From Hydrogenophaga sp. (GTDB taxonomy: Bacteria; Pseudomonadota; Gammaproteobacteria; Burkholderiales; Burkholderiaceae_C), in assembly GCF_030656115.1 (NCBI RefSeq), contig NZ_JAUSOO010000016.1, positions 1-51,510 of the forward strand: DNA of 51,510 bases, given 5' to 3'. The notes beneath the pieces were generated by a model. It ran no database searches and was not told the DNA's origin. It was given only the letters and a program-made list of their open reading frames with translations. Both the position numbers and the translations under genes were made by a program. This document shows, piece after piece, positions 11,377 through 23,552 of the stretch. The stretch's first letter is position 1. Each line of letters begins with the position of its first letter.

Positions 11377-12201
11377 ATGACCCAACAATTGCAAACCCTG
11401 ATCGACAACGCCTGGGACAACCGCGCTGAACTCTCCCCTGCCTCCGCCCCCAAAGAGGTGCTGGACGCGGTGGAACACGTGATTGCCGAACTCAACGCGG
11501 GCAAGCTGCGCGTGGCCACCCGCGAAGCGGTGGGCCAGTGGACGGTGCACCAGTGGATCAAGAAGGCCGTGTTGTTGTCTTTCCGCCTGAAAGACAACCA
11601 AATGATGCGCAGCGGTGACCTGGCGTTCTACGACAAGGTGCAGACCAAGTTTGCGCATTTGTCTGAAGCCGACATGAAGGCCACCGGCGTGCGCGTGGTG
11701 CCGCCGGCCGTGGCCCGCCGGGGCAGCTTCATCGCCAAGGGCGCCATCCTCATGCCCAGCTACGTGAACATTGGCGCTTACGTGGATGAGAACACCATGG
11801 TGGACACCTGGGCCACCGTGGGTTCGTGCGCGCAGATCGGCAAAAACGTGCATCTTTCGGGCGGCGTGGGCATTGGCGGCGTGCTGGAGCCGCTGCAGGC
11901 CGGCCCCACCATCATTGAAGACAACTGCTTTATTGGCGCCCGCTCCGAAGTGGTCGAAGGCGTGGTGGTGGAAGAAAATTCTGTCATCTCCATGGGCGTC
12001 TACATCGGCCAGAGCACACCGATTTACGACCGCGCCACGGGCGAAGTGAGCTACGGCCGCATCCCGTCAGGCTCGGTGGTGATCAGCGGCAGCCTGCCCA
12101 AAGACGGTGGCCAATACAGCCTGTACGCGGCCATCATTGTCAAGCGCGTAGACGCCCAGACGCGCAGCAAAACCAGCCTGAACGACTTGCTGCGCGATTG
12201 A
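11377..12201 (+). CDS. dapD: Tetrahydrodipicolinate N-succinyltransferase DapD
   Basis: Transfers succinyl from succinyl-CoA to tetrahydrodipicolinate, committing it to the succinylase branch of lysine/diaminopimelate synthesis. The 274-residue length equals that of the E. coli enzyme. An N-terminal helical domain is followed by a left-handed beta-helix of hexapeptide repeats (from about residue 105, e.g. [20 protein letters not shown] and [20 protein letters not shown]). The C-terminus has the acyl-CoA-binding region SGSLPKDGG. The ATG at 11377 matches the family start; an upstream in-frame extension to 11311 overlaps dapC and is not expected to be translated. It lies between dapC and the pilU-type gene. 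Confidence 0.97.
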   Translation: MTQQLQTLIDNAWDNRAELSPASAPKEVLDAVEHVIAELNAGKLRVATREAVGQWTVHQWIKKAVLLSFRLKDNQMMRSGDLAFYDKVQTKFAHLSEADMKATGVRVVPPAVARRGSFIAKGAILMPSYVNIGAYVDENTMVDTWATVGSCAQIGKNVHLSGGVGIGGVLEPLQAGPTIIEDNCFIGARSEVVEGVVVEENSVISMGVYIGQSTPIYDRATGEVSYGRIPSGSVVISGSLPKDGGQYSLYAAIIVKRVDAQTRSKTSLNDLLRD

Positions 12202-12216
12202 GTTTGGCCCACTTCC

Positions 12217-12274
12217 GTCGCTGCGCTTCGCCCTTCAAGGGGCAACACCTGAGGACTGGCGAAGCCAGATCGGC
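12217..12274. repeat. GC-rich palindromic repeat, intergenic copy
   Basis: The dapD-pilU gap carries a palindromic sequence (core GGCGAAGCCAGATCGGCGGTGT, split here as GGCGAAGCCAG and CGGCGGTGT) that matches the element at 42458-42532. Related, more degenerate copies lie inside the FemAB-like gene and moeA. The copy contains a CTTCGCCC...GGGG inverted repeat that could form a stem in the dapD 3' untranslated region. It may act as a weak terminator or an mRNA-stabilising hairpin. Confidence 0.55.
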
Positions 12275-12334
12275 GGTGTTCTGGGTAACAGGCGTGGTTG
12301 CTGGCAAGTTTGACGGGTTCTTGAAAGATCTGGC

Positions 12335-14672
<2,338 letters not shown>

Positions 14673-14704
14673 ACATTCCTCTGAACGCTCCCATCGGAAC
14701 CCCT

Positions 14705-15598
14705 TTGAAACTGCAACAACTTCTGGCCGAGGCGGTGAACCACCTCGACGCCGCGCAACTGGCCTACGGCCACGGCACCACCAACGCCCAGGACGAAGCC
14801 GCCTGGCTGGTGCTGTGGCAGCTGGGTCTGCCGCTGGACAGTGACCTGGACGCACTGGCAGAGCAGCCCGTTTCACCCGAACAGCAAACCGCTGTGCGCG
14901 CACTCGTGCAGCGCCGCATCGACACCCGCGAACCTGCGGCCTACCTCACGCAAGAAGCCTGGCTGCAGGGCGTGCCGTTTTATGTGGACCGCCGCACCAT
15001 CGTGCCGCGCAGTTTCATCGCCGAACTCATCGCCGAAGGCAGCATTGACCACTGGCTGGGCGCGCACACCCACATGGTGCTGGATCTGTGCACCGGCAAC
15101 GGCAGCCTGGCCGTGCTCGCGGCTCTGGCCTGGCCCGATGTGCAGGTGACCGGTGCCGATATTTCCACCGACGCCCTGGCCGTGGCCCGCATCAACGTGG
15201 ACCAGCATGGCCTGCAAGAGCGCATCACCCTCACCGAGTCGGACGGCTTGGCGGCCTGCCCTGGCCCCTGGGACCTGGTGCTGTGCAACCCGCCGTATGT
15301 GAATGCCGACAGCATGAGCGCTTTGCCCGCCGAATACCGGGCCGAACCCGCGCTGGCCCTGGCCGGTGGTGCCGACGGCATGGATTTCATCCGCTCCCTG
15401 CTGCGCGACCTGCCCGCGCGGCTCAGCCCGCAGGGCGTGCTGGTGCTGGAGATTGGCAACGAGCGCGAACATTTCGAAGCGGCCTTCCCGCAACTGGAAA
15501 CCGTCTGGCTGAGCACCAGCGCAGGCGACGACCAGGTTCTTCTTCTCACCTTTGACTCCCTTTCGGCGCTGGCAGCATCGCCCTCGCCCCACCCATGA
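14705..15598 (+). CDS. prmB: Ribosomal protein L3 glutamine methyltransferase PrmB
   Basis: S-adenosylmethionine-dependent enzyme that methylates a glutamine side chain of ribosomal protein uL3. The Rossmann SAM-binding motif is VLDLCTGNGSLAVLAA (near residue 125) and the amide-binding signature is LVLCNPPYVN. The HemK/PrmC-like N-terminal helical domain covers about residues 1-85. No ATG fits the family start. I chose the TTG at 14705 (LKLQQLLAEAVNHLD), which has GGAA about 6 nt upstream; the frame remains open farther back into dapE. The stop overlaps the next gene's ATG by 4 nt (ATGA), implying translational coupling. The start codon is the main uncertainty. Confidence 0.9.
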   Translation: MKLQQLLAEAVNHLDAAQLAYGHGTTNAQDEAAWLVLWQLGLPLDSDLDALAEQPVSPEQQTAVRALVQRRIDTREPAAYLTQEAWLQGVPFYVDRRTIVPRSFIAELIAEGSIDHWLGAHTHMVLDLCTGNGSLAVLAALAWPDVQVTGADISTDALAVARINVDQHGLQERITLTESDGLAACPGPWDLVLCNPPYVNADSMSALPAEYRAEPALALAGGADGMDFIRSLLRDLPARLSPQGVLVLEIGNEREHFEAAFPQLETVWLSTSAGDDQVLLLTFDSLSALAASPSPHP

Positions 15599-17655
15599 TC
15601 ACGCTCAAAAACCTTGTCCTTCGTCGCGGCACGAAGGTCCTGCTCGATGGCGCCTCCTGCACCATCAACCCCGGTGAAAAAGTCGGCCTGGTGGGCCGCA
15701 ACGGCGCCGGCAAGTCCAGCCTGTTTGGCCTGCTCAACCACACCCTGCACGAAGACAAAGGCGACTTTTACGTGCCCGCCCAATGGCGCATGGCGCAGGT
15801 GGCCCAGGACATGCCCGAAACCGACATGCCGGCCACGCAGTTCGTCATTGAAGGCGACGTGACCCTGCTGGCGGCCCAAACCGAAGTGGCCGCTGCCGAA
15901 GCCAGCGGCGACGGTGAACACATGGCCAACGCCTACATGGCGCTGCACGACGCCGGCGCGCACGACGCGCCCGCCCGCGCGCAAGCCCTCATTCTGGGCC
16001 TGGGCTTTCGCACCGACGAGCTGGACCACCCGGTCAACAGCTTTTCGGGCGGCTGGCGCATGCGCCTGCAACTCGCCCGTGCCCTGATGTGCCCGAGCGA
16101 CCTGCTGCTGCTGGACGAACCCACCAACCACCTGGATCTGGACGCACTGGTCTGGCTGGAGGCCTGGCTCAAGCGCTACGAAGGCACCATGCTGGTCATC
16201 AGCCACGACCGCGAGTTTCTGGACGCGGTGACCGACGTGACCATCCACATTGAGCGCGCCCAACTCACGCGCTACGGCGGCAACTACAGCCGCTTTGAAG
16301 ACATGCGCGCCGAACAAATGGCGCTGCAGGCCACCGCCTATTCCAAGCAGCAGGACAAAATGGCGCACCTGCAGAAGTTCATTGACCGCTTCAAGGCCAA
16401 GGCCAGCAAGGCCAAGCAGGCGCAGAGCCGCGTGAAAGCGCTGGAGCGCATGGAGAAGATCGGCCCGGTGCTGGCCGACGCCGAATTCACCTTCGAGTTC
16501 AGCGAGCCGCAAAACCTGCCCAACCCGATGCTGGCCATGCAGGACGTGAGCTTTGGCTACCCGGCGGCGGTGGAAGGTGGCGAGCCCACGCTGATCGTGC
16601 GCAACGTCAGCAAATCGGTGCTGGCCGGTCAGCGCATCGGTATTCTGGGTGCCAACGGCCAGGGCAAGTCCACCGTGGTCAAGACCATTGCGCGCGATCT
16701 GCAAGCGCTGGCTGGCACCATCACCGAAGGCAAAGGCCTCAACATTGGCTACTTTGCGCAGCAAGAGCTGGACGTGCTGCGCCCGGCCGATACGCCGCTG
16801 GAACACATGATCCGCCTGGTGCGCGAGTGCACGGCCGAAGGCCGCCTGAGCGGCCAGGCCACGCGCGAGCAAGACCTGCGCGGTTTCCTGGGCAGCTTCA
16901 ATTTCACCGGTGACCAGGTGAAGCAGGCCGTGGGCAGCATGAGCGGCGGTGAAAAAGCCCGCCTGGTGCTGTGCATGATCGTCTGGCAGCGCCCCAACCT
17001 GCTGCTGCTGGACGAACCCACCAACCACCTGGACCTGGCTACGCGCGAAGCGCTGTCCATGGCGCTCAACGAGTTCGAAGGCACCGTCATGCTGGTCAGC
17101 CACGACCGTGCCTTGTTGCGCGCCGTGTGCGACGAGTTCTGGCTGGTCTCGCGCGGCGGCGTTGAGCCGTTTGACGGCGATCTGGACGACTACCAGCGCT
17201 ACCTGCTCGACATGGCCAAACAGTCGCGCGAAGCACAGCGCCAGGAACAGCGCGACCAGCAACGCAGCAGCGCGCCTGTGGCAGCACCGTCCCCTGCGCC
17301 CAGGGCCAACGACAAGGCGGCCGTGGTGGCTGCAGCGCCAGCGCCGGTTTCCCAAGCGGTGGATCTACAGTCGCTCACCAGCCGCAGCCCGGAGCAGCGC
17401 CGCCAAGACGCCCTGCGCCGTCAGCAAGTGGCCGAAAAAACCCGGCCCCTGAAGAAAGAGCTGGAACAGACCGAAAAGCGCATGGCGGTACTGGCACTGG
17501 AAAAGACCAGGCTGGAAACCGCTTTGAGCCAACCGCTGAACAGCAGCGACATCGCCGATTCCGGGCGCCGCCTCAAAGCGGTGAACGACGAAACCGACAC
17601 CCTGGAAGCCCGTTGGCTGGAGCTGACCGAGGCCATCGAAGCGGCCAGCGCCTGA
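15595..17655 (+). CDS. yheS: ABC-F family ATPase, YheS-like
   Basis: Soluble ABC-F protein with two ATPase domains and no membrane part; family members act on ribosomes to resolve translation stalls. The first nucleotide-binding domain has Walker A GRNGAGKSSL, signature FSGGWRMRLQLARAL and Walker B LLLLDEPTNHLD. A linker rich in Lys and Arg (residues 240-290, KASKAKQAQSRVKALERM) corresponds to the interdomain arm. The second domain has GANGQGKSTV, MSGGEKARLVL and again LLLLDEPTNHLD. After an Ala/Pro-rich stretch, a C-terminal coiled coil spans about residues 600-680. The length of 686 residues and sequence fit E. coli YheS better than Uup or EttA. The exact physiological substrate is unknown. 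Confidence 0.9.
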   Translation: MITLKNLVLRRGTKVLLDGASCTINPGEKVGLVGRNGAGKSSLFGLLNHTLHEDKGDFYVPAQWRMAQVAQDMPETDMPATQFVIEGDVTLLAAQTEVAAAEASGDGEHMANAYMALHDAGAHDAPARAQALILGLGFRTDELDHPVNSFSGGWRMRLQLARALMCPSDLLLLDEPTNHLDLDALVWLEAWLKRYEGTMLVISHDREFLDAVTDVTIHIERAQLTRYGGNYSRFEDMRAEQMALQATAYSKQQDKMAHLQKFIDRFKAKASKAKQAQSRVKALERMEKIGPVLADAEFTFEFSEPQNLPNPMLAMQDVSFGYPAAVEGGEPTLIVRNVSKSVLAGQRIGILGANGQGKSTVVKTIARDLQALAGTITEGKGLNIGYFAQQELDVLRPADTPLEHMIRLVRECTAEGRLSGQATREQDLRGFLGSFNFTGDQVKQAVGSMSGGEKARLVLCMIVWQRPNLLLLDEPTNHLDLATREALSMALNEFEGTVMLVSHDRALLRAVCDEFWLVSRGGVEPFDGDLDDYQRYLLDMAKQSREAQRQEQRDQQRSSAPVAAPSPAPRANDKAAVVAAAPAPVSQAVDLQSLTSRSPEQRRQDALRRQQVAEKTRPLKKELEQTEKRMAVLALEKTRLETALSQPLNSSDIADSGRRLKAVNDETDTLEARWLELTEAIEAASA

Positions 17656-17678
17656 ACATCGAAGTGAGCAGGATTTGT

Positions 17679-18023
17679 ATGAGAAAGCTGGCTTTTTGGT
17701 GTGCACTGACAACGGTTGTCGTCCTGTCGCTGATGCCTGGCCCCATGTTGCCGTCTGCCGTCAACTTCTGGGACAAGGCACAGCATGCCCTGGGTTTTTT
17801 TGGCTTGACCTGGCTCGCTTTGTTGGCCTACCCCAGAAAGTCGCTGCCCCAGCTCGGGGTGGTCTTGCTTTTGTTGGGCGGCGCCATCGAACTGGCCCAA
17901 TGGGCGACAGGCTGGCGCCAAGGCGACTGGCTGGACCTACTGGCTGATGCGGTGGGCATCTCTACCGCGCTCGCTCTGTGGCTGCAATGGCGCAACCAGT
18001 CCACTGAAACCTTGAAACCCTAA
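17679..18023 (+). CDS. VanZ-like family membrane protein
   Basis: A 114-residue integral membrane protein with four predicted hydrophobic segments: residues 4-22, about 34-50, 53-70 and 88-103. Family motifs are visible in WDKAQHALGFFGL and in IELAQWATGWRQGDWLDLLADAVG. VanZ itself gives low-level teicoplanin resistance, but most chromosomal family members have no known role, so a resistance function should not be inferred. The ATG at 17679 has a good ribosome-binding site (GCAGGA) and follows the ABC-F stop by 23 nt. It leads into aat after 14 nt and looks like part of the same operon. Confidence 0.8.
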   Translation: MRKLAFWCALTTVVVLSLMPGPMLPSAVNFWDKAQHALGFFGLTWLALLAYPRKSLPQLGVVLLLLGGAIELAQWATGWRQGDWLDLLADAVGISTALALWLQWRNQSTETLKP

Positions 18024-18037
18024 ACCCCAGCCGCACC

Positions 18038-18808
18038 ATGCCCATGCGCCAGCCTACCCCTGCATTGGCCTGGCTGGAGCCGGGCCAAGCGTTTCCACCA
18101 GTTGAAACCGCGTGGGGTCCGCAAGACCCGGCACCGGGTTTGCTGGCAGCGGGCGGCGTGCTGGACGTGGCCACCCTGGTGTCGGCCTATTCACAGGGCA
18201 TTTTTCCTTGGTACAGCGCGGGTCAGCCCATTTTGTGGTGGAGCACCGATCCCCGCATGGTCTTGCGGACCGATGCGTTTCGTTTGCACCGTTCGCTGCG
18301 CAAGAGCATCCAGAGCCTGCTGCGCGCCGGCCGTCTGGAAGTGCGGTTTGACCACGATTTCGAACAGGTGATTCACACCTGCTCGCACATGCCTCGTGCC
18401 GGTCAGAGCGGCACCTGGATTCTGCCGGCCATGGTCCATGCCTACATTCGATTGCACCAGGCGGGTGTGGCACACAGCGTGGAAACCTGGATCGATGGTG
18501 AACTGGTCGGTGGTCTCTACGCCATCAACCTGGGCGCGATGGTGTTCGGTGAATCCATGTTCAGCCGGCAAAGCAACGCCTCGAAAATGGCCCTGGCAGC
18601 CCTGGCCGCGTTTTGCCGAGCCCAACAAATACCCCTGATCGACTGCCAACAAGATACACCGCACCTCGCGTCGCTGGGTGGGCAGCTGATGCCACGCCAA
18701 ACGTTCTTACAACACGTGCAAAAGACGACGCAACTGGCCACACCCAACTGGAAATTTGAACCGATATACTGGCAAAACCTACTTGGCGAACACAGCCCAC
18801 CCGCGTGA
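18038..18808 (+). CDS. aat: Leucyl/phenylalanyl-tRNA-protein transferase Aat
   Basis: Adds Leu or Phe from aminoacyl-tRNA to N-terminal Arg or Lys, creating destabilising residues for the ClpS-ClpAP N-degron pathway. The family core is plain: [29 protein letters not shown], the FGESMFSR segment, and a GNAT-fold body through [14 protein letters not shown]. The length of 256 residues is slightly above the E. coli protein (234), with extra N- and C-terminal residues. It overlaps bpt by 4 nt (GTGA), so the two N-degron transferases are translationally coupled. Confidence 0.96.
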   Translation: MPMRQPTPALAWLEPGQAFPPVETAWGPQDPAPGLLAAGGVLDVATLVSAYSQGIFPWYSAGQPILWWSTDPRMVLRTDAFRLHRSLRKSIQSLLRAGRLEVRFDHDFEQVIHTCSHMPRAGQSGTWILPAMVHAYIRLHQAGVAHSVETWIDGELVGGLYAINLGAMVFGESMFSRQSNASKMALAALAAFCRAQQIPLIDCQQDTPHLASLGGQLMPRQTFLQHVQKTTQLATPNWKFEPIYWQNLLGEHSPPA

Positions 18809-19545
18809 CGCACCTCAAAGAACTCCCGCTACAAGCGCTGCAGTTTTATGCCACGGCGCCCTACCCTTGCAGTTATCTGCAGGGGCGCCAAGCCCGCTCG
18901 CAAGTGGCCACGCCCAGCCACCTCATCCACAACGATGCGTATTCCGATCTGGTGAGTCGCGGGTTTCGCCGCAGCGGCATGTTCACCTACCGGCCCTATT
19001 GCGATGGGTGCAAAGCCTGTGTGCCGTTGAGGGTTCCCGTGGCCAGCTTCACACCCAGCCGCAGCCAGCGCCGCAGCCTCGTTCAGCACGCGGCGCTGCA
19101 AACCCGGGTGCTCAAGCTGTGTTTTGTGCCTGAGCATTACCAGCTGTACCTGCGTTACCAGAACAGCCGGCATGCCGGCGGTGGCATGGACCACGACAGC
19201 ATCGACCAATACACCCAGTTCCTGCTGCAAAGCCGGGTCAACTCCCGCTTGGTCGAGTTCTATGAAACCAGGCCGGATGGCACGCTGGGAGCGCTGAAAA
19301 TGGTGTCCATCGTCGACGTTTTGAACGATGGACTGTCTGCGGTTTACACTTTTTATGAACCCAACGACAAGGCCAGTTACGGCACCTATGGTGTGCTGTG
19401 GCAGATCGAACAGGCCCGTACCTTGAGACTGCCCTATGTGTACCTGGGTTACTGGATCGCCCAAAGCAACAAAATGAATTACAAGGCCGGCTATCGCCCC
19501 CACGAGTTGCTGATCGACGGCGAATGGCTTCCTGCCAGCCTGTAA
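18805..19545 (+). CDS. bpt: Aspartate/glutamate leucyltransferase Bpt
   Basis: Bacterial homologue of eukaryotic arginyltransferase; it transfers Leu from Leu-tRNA to N-terminal Asp or Glu and feeds substrates to ClpS-ClpAP. The N-terminal ATE domain contains the conserved cysteines of CSYLQGRQA and [15 protein letters not shown]. The C-terminal ATE domain includes [21 protein letters not shown] and [17 protein letters not shown]. The length is 246 residues. It begins with GTG inside the aat stop region and there is no better ATG. It closes the plus-strand operon that began at dapC or later, and 118 bp separate it from the iclR-type gene. Confidence 0.96.
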   Translation: MTHLKELPLQALQFYATAPYPCSYLQGRQARSQVATPSHLIHNDAYSDLVSRGFRRSGMFTYRPYCDGCKACVPLRVPVASFTPSRSQRRSLVQHAALQTRVLKLCFVPEHYQLYLRYQNSRHAGGGMDHDSIDQYTQFLLQSRVNSRLVEFYETRPDGTLGALKMVSIVDVLNDGLSAVYTFYEPNDKASYGTYGVLWQIEQARTLRLPYVYLGYWIAQSNKMNYKAGYRPHELLIDGEWLPASL

Positions 19546-19663
19546 GCATATGCCGATGTAACGTTATCGGAGCGGGGCAAGCTGCTGCGTAACGCCGCTT
19601 GAACGGGCCGTCTGACGGTGTGCAATTTCATCTCGTAAAATAAAAACAACCATTCTCGAGCAC

Positions 19664-20464
19664 ATGACCAAACGAACCGACAACCTGCCCACCACGCCCA
19701 CCGTTCAGGTGATTGAACGCATGTTCAACCTGCTGGAGGTGCTGGCCTCCCGAGAAGAACCGGTATCGCTCAAGGAAATCAGCGAAAAAACCGGGCTTCA
19801 CCCCTCTACCGCGCACCGCATCCTGAACGATCTGACCATTGGACGCTTCGTTGACCGGCCTGAAGCCGGCAGTTACCGTCTGGGTATGCGCTTGCTGGAA
19901 CTCGGCAACCTGGTCAAAGCCCGGTTGAGTGTGCGCGATGCAGCCTTGGTGCCTATGCGCGAATTGCACAAGTTGATTCAACAACCCGTGAATCTGAGCA
20001 TGCGCCAAGGAGATGAAATTGTGTATGTCGAGCGCGCCTACAGTGAGCGCTCTGGCATGCAGGTGGTGCGCGCCATTGGTGGGCGGGCGCCTCTGCACCT
20101 CACCTCGGTGGGCAAACTGTTCCTGGCCGCTGACGAACCACAACGGGTTCGCGCCTACGCCACACGCACAGGTCTCGTTGGCAACACCCGCAACAGCCTG
20201 ACACAGCTGGCCACCCTTGAGCGCGAACTCAGCCAGTGCCGCCAAGCCGGCGTCGCCCGCGACAACGAAGAACTGGAATTGGGGGTGCGTTGTATGGCCG
20301 CAGGCATTTACGACGATCAGTGCAAATTGGTTGCGGGCCTGTCCATCTCGGCCCCAGCCGACCGGATCGATGAAAACTGGGTGCCCAAACTGCGTGCCAC
20401 GGCCGCTGACATATCGGCAGCACTGGGTTGCCCCAAGGCCCAACTCACAGCAAATCGCCGCTAA
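19664..20464 (+). CDS. IclR-family transcriptional regulator
   Basis: DNA-binding regulator with an N-terminal winged helix-turn-helix (residues 13-75; PVSLKEISEKTGLHPSTAHRIL) and a C-terminal IclR effector-binding GAF-like domain (residues 85-255; HLTSVGKLFLAA, GVRCMAAGIYDD). The length of 266 residues is normal. No catabolic gene is adjacent, so the target and effector cannot be inferred; many family members control aromatic or organic-acid catabolism. A TAAAAT box at 19636-19641 about 22 nt before the start could be its -10 element. The gene is convergent with the D,D-endopeptidase gene across a perfect stem-loop. Confidence 0.9.
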   Translation: MTKRTDNLPTTPTVQVIERMFNLLEVLASREEPVSLKEISEKTGLHPSTAHRILNDLTIGRFVDRPEAGSYRLGMRLLELGNLVKARLSVRDAALVPMRELHKLIQQPVNLSMRQGDEIVYVERAYSERSGMQVVRAIGGRAPLHLTSVGKLFLAADEPQRVRAYATRTGLVGNTRNSLTQLATLERELSQCRQAGVARDNEELELGVRCMAAGIYDDQCKLVAGLSISAPADRIDENWVPKLRATAADISAALGCPKAQLTANRR

Positions 20465-20476
20465 AAGCTGTTCTGC

Positions 20477-20520
20477 GATAACCCCAAAAATGCTTCTGAA
20501 GAACGATTTTTGGGGTTATC
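20477..20520. terminator. Perfect 15-bp stem-loop between convergent genes
   Basis: GATAACCCCAAAAAT at 20477-20491 and its exact complement at 20506-20520 enclose a 14-nt loop. The stem contains A and T runs on its inner side, so either strand yields a hairpin with U-rich base. It sits between the convergent iclR-type gene and the D,D-endopeptidase gene and probably terminates both. Confidence 0.7.
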
Positions 20521-20538
20521 ACAACGCTTGACACAACG

Positions 20539-21780
20539 TCAGCCCTGAGGCCTCACAAACACAGGCCGGTGGGGCTGCCCTTCAACCCAACGCCGAACAC
20601 GTTCGGCATCCTGAACACGGCTGAGTTTGCCAGCAGAATCCAGGAACACCATGATGACCTTGCGACCGGCCACCTTGGCTTGCATCACCAGACAACGACC
20701 AGCTTCGGCAATGTAGCCCGTCTTCTGCAAACCAATATCCCACTCCGGATTGCGAATCAGGCGGTTGGAGTTGTTGAACTGCAGGGTGCGGCGGCCCAAC
20801 TCCAACTGATGGCTTGGCGAGGTAGACAAGTCCCGCAAGATGGGGCGTTCATAGGCAACCGACACGAGTGTCGCCAGATCCCTGGCACTGGACTGGTTTT
20901 GGCTCAGCAAGCCGGTAGGTTCAACGTACCGGGTGTCGTTCATGCCCAACTCCCGGGCCTTGCTGTTCATGAGCGAGACAAAATGCTGCAGTCCTCCCGG
21001 GAAGGTGCGTCCCAGCGCGTGGGCCGCACGGTTTTCACTCGACATGAGCGCCAAGTGCATCAACTCACCACGGTTGAGGGTGGTGCCCACCGCCAAACGC
21101 GAACGGCTGCCCTTGTAGACGTCCACATCGTCTTGTGTAATGGTGATGGCTTCGTCCATTGGCAGATTGGCATCGGCGATCACAAGACCTGTCATCAACT
21201 TGGTCAGCGATGCAATGGGCAGCACGGCAGAATCGTTCTTGCTGAAAAGCACTTCGTTGGTGTCTTGGTCTACCACCAACGCCACGCTGGAGCTCAGATC
21301 CAAAGCATCTTCGCTTGCCCGCAAGCCCAGTCGCTCTCCTGCAGACAATCTGGAAGACTGATCCATCTGCGATGCGGCAGAAACGTTGCCCACAGCCACC
21401 TTGCTGCTTGTAAAGCTGCTCTTTTTGGCGTCCGTTTGCCGCAGAACAGCAAACGTGCCTTGGCTGTTTTTCCCGATCACTGCACGCACACGGTTTGAAT
21501 CCGCGTTGAGATGCTGGGGTTTTACTTTGGCCTGTGCTGGCTTCTTGGGCGGAGACTTCAGCGCCTGCTTGGTTTTGGCCGGTACCTTGGCTAAAACTTT
21601 TTTGCTTGGCTTGGATACAACGGTTTTTTTGTGCCCAGAAGAAGACTTGCTGGCCGTATGCGTCGGATTTTTCGTTGCCGCAGCAAACACCGTCGCAGGA
21701 ACCGCCAGCGCAACCACCAATGCAACAAGGACGTACGTCAAACAAGTGGCTTTTTGAGAGCGGTTTTCGAGAATGTTCAT
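20539..21780 (-). CDS. pbpG: D-alanyl-D-alanine endopeptidase, PBP7 type
   Basis: Penicillin-binding serine peptidase of family S11 that cleaves D-Ala-meso-DAP cross-links in peptidoglycan. The N-terminal signal peptide (residues 13-33, LTYVLVALVVALAVPATVFA) directs export. A long Lys/Ser/Pro-rich region (residues 36-92) follows and may contact the cell wall. The active-site set is intact: SLTK with Ser191 and Lys194, SSEN (Ser248, Asn250) and the KTG triad in LQKTGYIAEAG. The length of 413 residues exceeds E. coli PBP7 (about 310) because of the basic linker. A Shine-Dalgarno GGAG lies 7 nt before the ATG. D,D-carboxypeptidase activity is an alternative, as S11 members share this motif set. 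Confidence 0.88.
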   Translation of the reverse strand: MNILENRSQKATCLTYVLVALVVALAVPATVFAAATKNPTHTASKSSSGHKKTVVSKPSKKVLAKVPAKTKQALKSPPKKPAQAKVKPQHLNADSNRVRAVIGKNSQGTFAVLRQTDAKKSSFTSSKVAVGNVSAASQMDQSSRLSAGERLGLRASEDALDLSSSVALVVDQDTNEVLFSKNDSAVLPIASLTKLMTGLVIADANLPMDEAITITQDDVDVYKGSRSRLAVGTTLNRGELMHLALMSSENRAAHALGRTFPGGLQHFVSLMNSKARELGMNDTRYVEPTGLLSQNQSSARDLATLVSVAYERPILRDLSTSPSHQLELGRRTLQFNNSNRLIRNPEWDIGLQKTGYIAEAGRCLVMQAKVAGRKVIMVFLDSAGKLSRVQDAERVRRWVEGQPHRPVFVRPQG

Positions 21781-21816
21781 GGTTCCACTCCAGCCAACGG
21801 AATTGTGCTGGAACGG

Positions 21817-21844
21817 AGTATAGACAAAATAAAAAAACTAGCAA
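21817..21844 (-). promoter_or_regulatory. Sigma-70 promoter for the D,D-endopeptidase gene
   Basis: On the minus strand a TTGCTA -35 box (21844-21839), a 16-bp T-rich spacer and a TATACT -10 box (21822-21817) lie about 40 nt before the start codon. The surroundings are notably AT-rich for this genome. Confidence 0.65.
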
Positions 21845-21955
21845 TATCAAAAACTTGTGGCGCCTTGTTCAACGAACGCAAGAGAAAGCAGTGCTTTTTG
21901 GCAGCTTTTCTGCGATTCTCTGAAAATCACCCCAAGTCTTTGATTTGAAAGGATT

Positions 21956-23497
21956 TTATCCTTGTGCAGAAACCCTGTCAGATTTGCTGTGCAGCTTGTT
22001 CAGGGCGCTCAGATACGCTTTGGCAGATGCCACCACGATGTCTGGATCAGCACCCACGCCATTGACCACCCGGCCGCCGTGCTGCAGACGCACCGTGACC
22101 TCGCCTTGGCTTTCTGTTGAACCGCTGGTGATGGCGTTGACCGAGTAGAGAACCATCTCGGCACCGCTGCTCAGCCGGCTTTCGATGGCTTTGAGCGAAG
22201 CGTCCACAGGACCGTTGCCGTCAGACTCACAGACCACTTCCTTGCCACCGTTGGTGAAGACGATACGTGCGTGGGGCCGCTCTCCGGTTTCACTGTGCTG
22301 CGACAAAGAGACCAGACCGTACTGCTCCTTCTCGGCGGTCACACTTTCGTCGCTGCACAACGCCAAAATGTCTTCGTCGAAAATTTCGCTCTTGCGATCG
22401 GCCAACTCCTTGAAGGCGGCAAAAGCGGTGTTGATTTCACTCTCGGACTCCATCTCGATGCCCAAGTCCTGCAGGCGCTGCTTGAAGGCATTGCGCCCAC
22501 TGAGCTTGCCCAGCACAATTTTGTTGGCAGCCCAACCCACGTCTTCTGCGCGCATGATTTCGTAGGTGTCGCGAGCCTTCAGAACACCATCCTGGTGAAT
22601 GCCGCTGGCATGGGCAAAGGCATTGGCTCCCACCACCGCCTTGTTGGGCTGAACCACGAAGCCCGTTGTCTGACTGACCATGCGACTGGCTGGAACGATT
22701 TGGGTTGTGTCCACGCCCACGTCGAGGTTGAAATAATCGCGCCGGGTGCGCACAGCCATCACCACCTCTTCCAGTGAACAGTTGCCAGCGCGCTCGCCCA
22801 AGCCGTTGATGGTGCACTCGACTTGGCGAGCGCCACCAATCTTCACACCAGCCAGCGAGTTCGCGACCGCCATGCCGAGGTCGTTGTGGCAATGAACCGA
22901 CCAGATGGCTTTGTCCGAATTGGGGATGCGCTCACGCAAGGTACGGATGAAATCACCATAAAGCTCGGGTATCGCATAACCCACCGTGTCAGGGATATTC
23001 AGCGTGGTTGCACCTTCTTTGATCACGGCTTCAAGCACACGACAGAGAAAGTCCATATCGCTGCGGTAACCGTCTTCAGGGCTGAACTCAATGTCATCGA
23101 CGAGGTTGCGGGCAAAGCGCACCGACTGCTTGGCCTGCTCGAACACCTCGTCGGGCGTCATGCGCAGCTTTTTCTCCATATGCAGAGGACTGGTCGCAAT
23201 GAAGGTATGGATACGGGCGCGCTGTGCACCCTTCAGAGCCTCTGCAGCGCGGGCAATGTCACGGTCGTTGGCCCGGGCAAGCGAACACACCGTAGAGTCC
23301 TTGATGGTGTTGGCAATGGCCTGCACGCAGTCAAAGTCACCGTTGGAGCTGGCGGCGAAACCGGCCTCGATCACATCCACTCGAAGGCGTTCCAGTTGGC
23401 GCGCAATGCGCAGCTTTTCGTCCTTGGTCATGGAAGCGCCAGGGGACTGCTCGCCGTCGCGCAAGGTGGTGTCAAAAATGATCAGTTTGTCGCTCAT
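21956..23497 (-). CDS. leuA: 2-isopropylmalate synthase LeuA
   Basis: Condenses acetyl-CoA with 2-ketoisovalerate, the first step of leucine synthesis, and is normally feedback-inhibited by leucine. The HMGL-like TIM barrel starts with [18 protein letters not shown], carrying the metal Asp and catalytic Arg. The metal ligands lie in [13 protein letters not shown]. The second signature is [18 protein letters not shown]. The C-terminal allosteric LeuA dimer domain (residues 385-505) is complete. The length of 513 residues fits the long proteobacterial form. I start it at the ATG at 23497 ([11 protein letters not shown]); the upstream extension belongs to the leader region, where a leucine attenuator is visible. 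Confidence 0.97.
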   Translation of the reverse strand: MSDKLIIFDTTLRDGEQSPGASMTKDEKLRIARQLERLRVDVIEAGFAASSNGDFDCVQAIANTIKDSTVCSLARANDRDIARAAEALKGAQRARIHTFIATSPLHMEKKLRMTPDEVFEQAKQSVRFARNLVDDIEFSPEDGYRSDMDFLCRVLEAVIKEGATTLNIPDTVGYAIPELYGDFIRTLRERIPNSDKAIWSVHCHNDLGMAVANSLAGVKIGGARQVECTINGLGERAGNCSLEEVVMAVRTRRDYFNLDVGVDTTQIVPASRMVSQTTGFVVQPNKAVVGANAFAHASGIHQDGVLKARDTYEIMRAEDVGWAANKIVLGKLSGRNAFKQRLQDLGIEMESESEINTAFAAFKELADRKSEIFDEDILALCSDESVTAEKEQYGLVSLSQHSETGERPHARIVFTNGGKEVVCESDGNGPVDASLKAIESRLSSGAEMVLYSVNAITSGSTESQGEVTVRLQHGGRVVNGVGADPDIVVASAKAYLSALNKLHSKSDRVSAQG

Positions 23498-23552
23498 ATC
23501 AAATCTCCGGTACGTGGCACCAACGACCACTCTTGAAAAAAACCCGCAACCC

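Noticed and set aside
14980..17355. 791-codon minus-strand open frame opposite prmB and the ABC-F gene
   Set aside because: Complement of well-supported genes; no domain recognisable.
17679..18023. Glycopeptide resistance gene
   Set aside because: VanZ-like proteins are common in Gram-negative chromosomes without vancomycin-type resistance genes; no other van gene is present.
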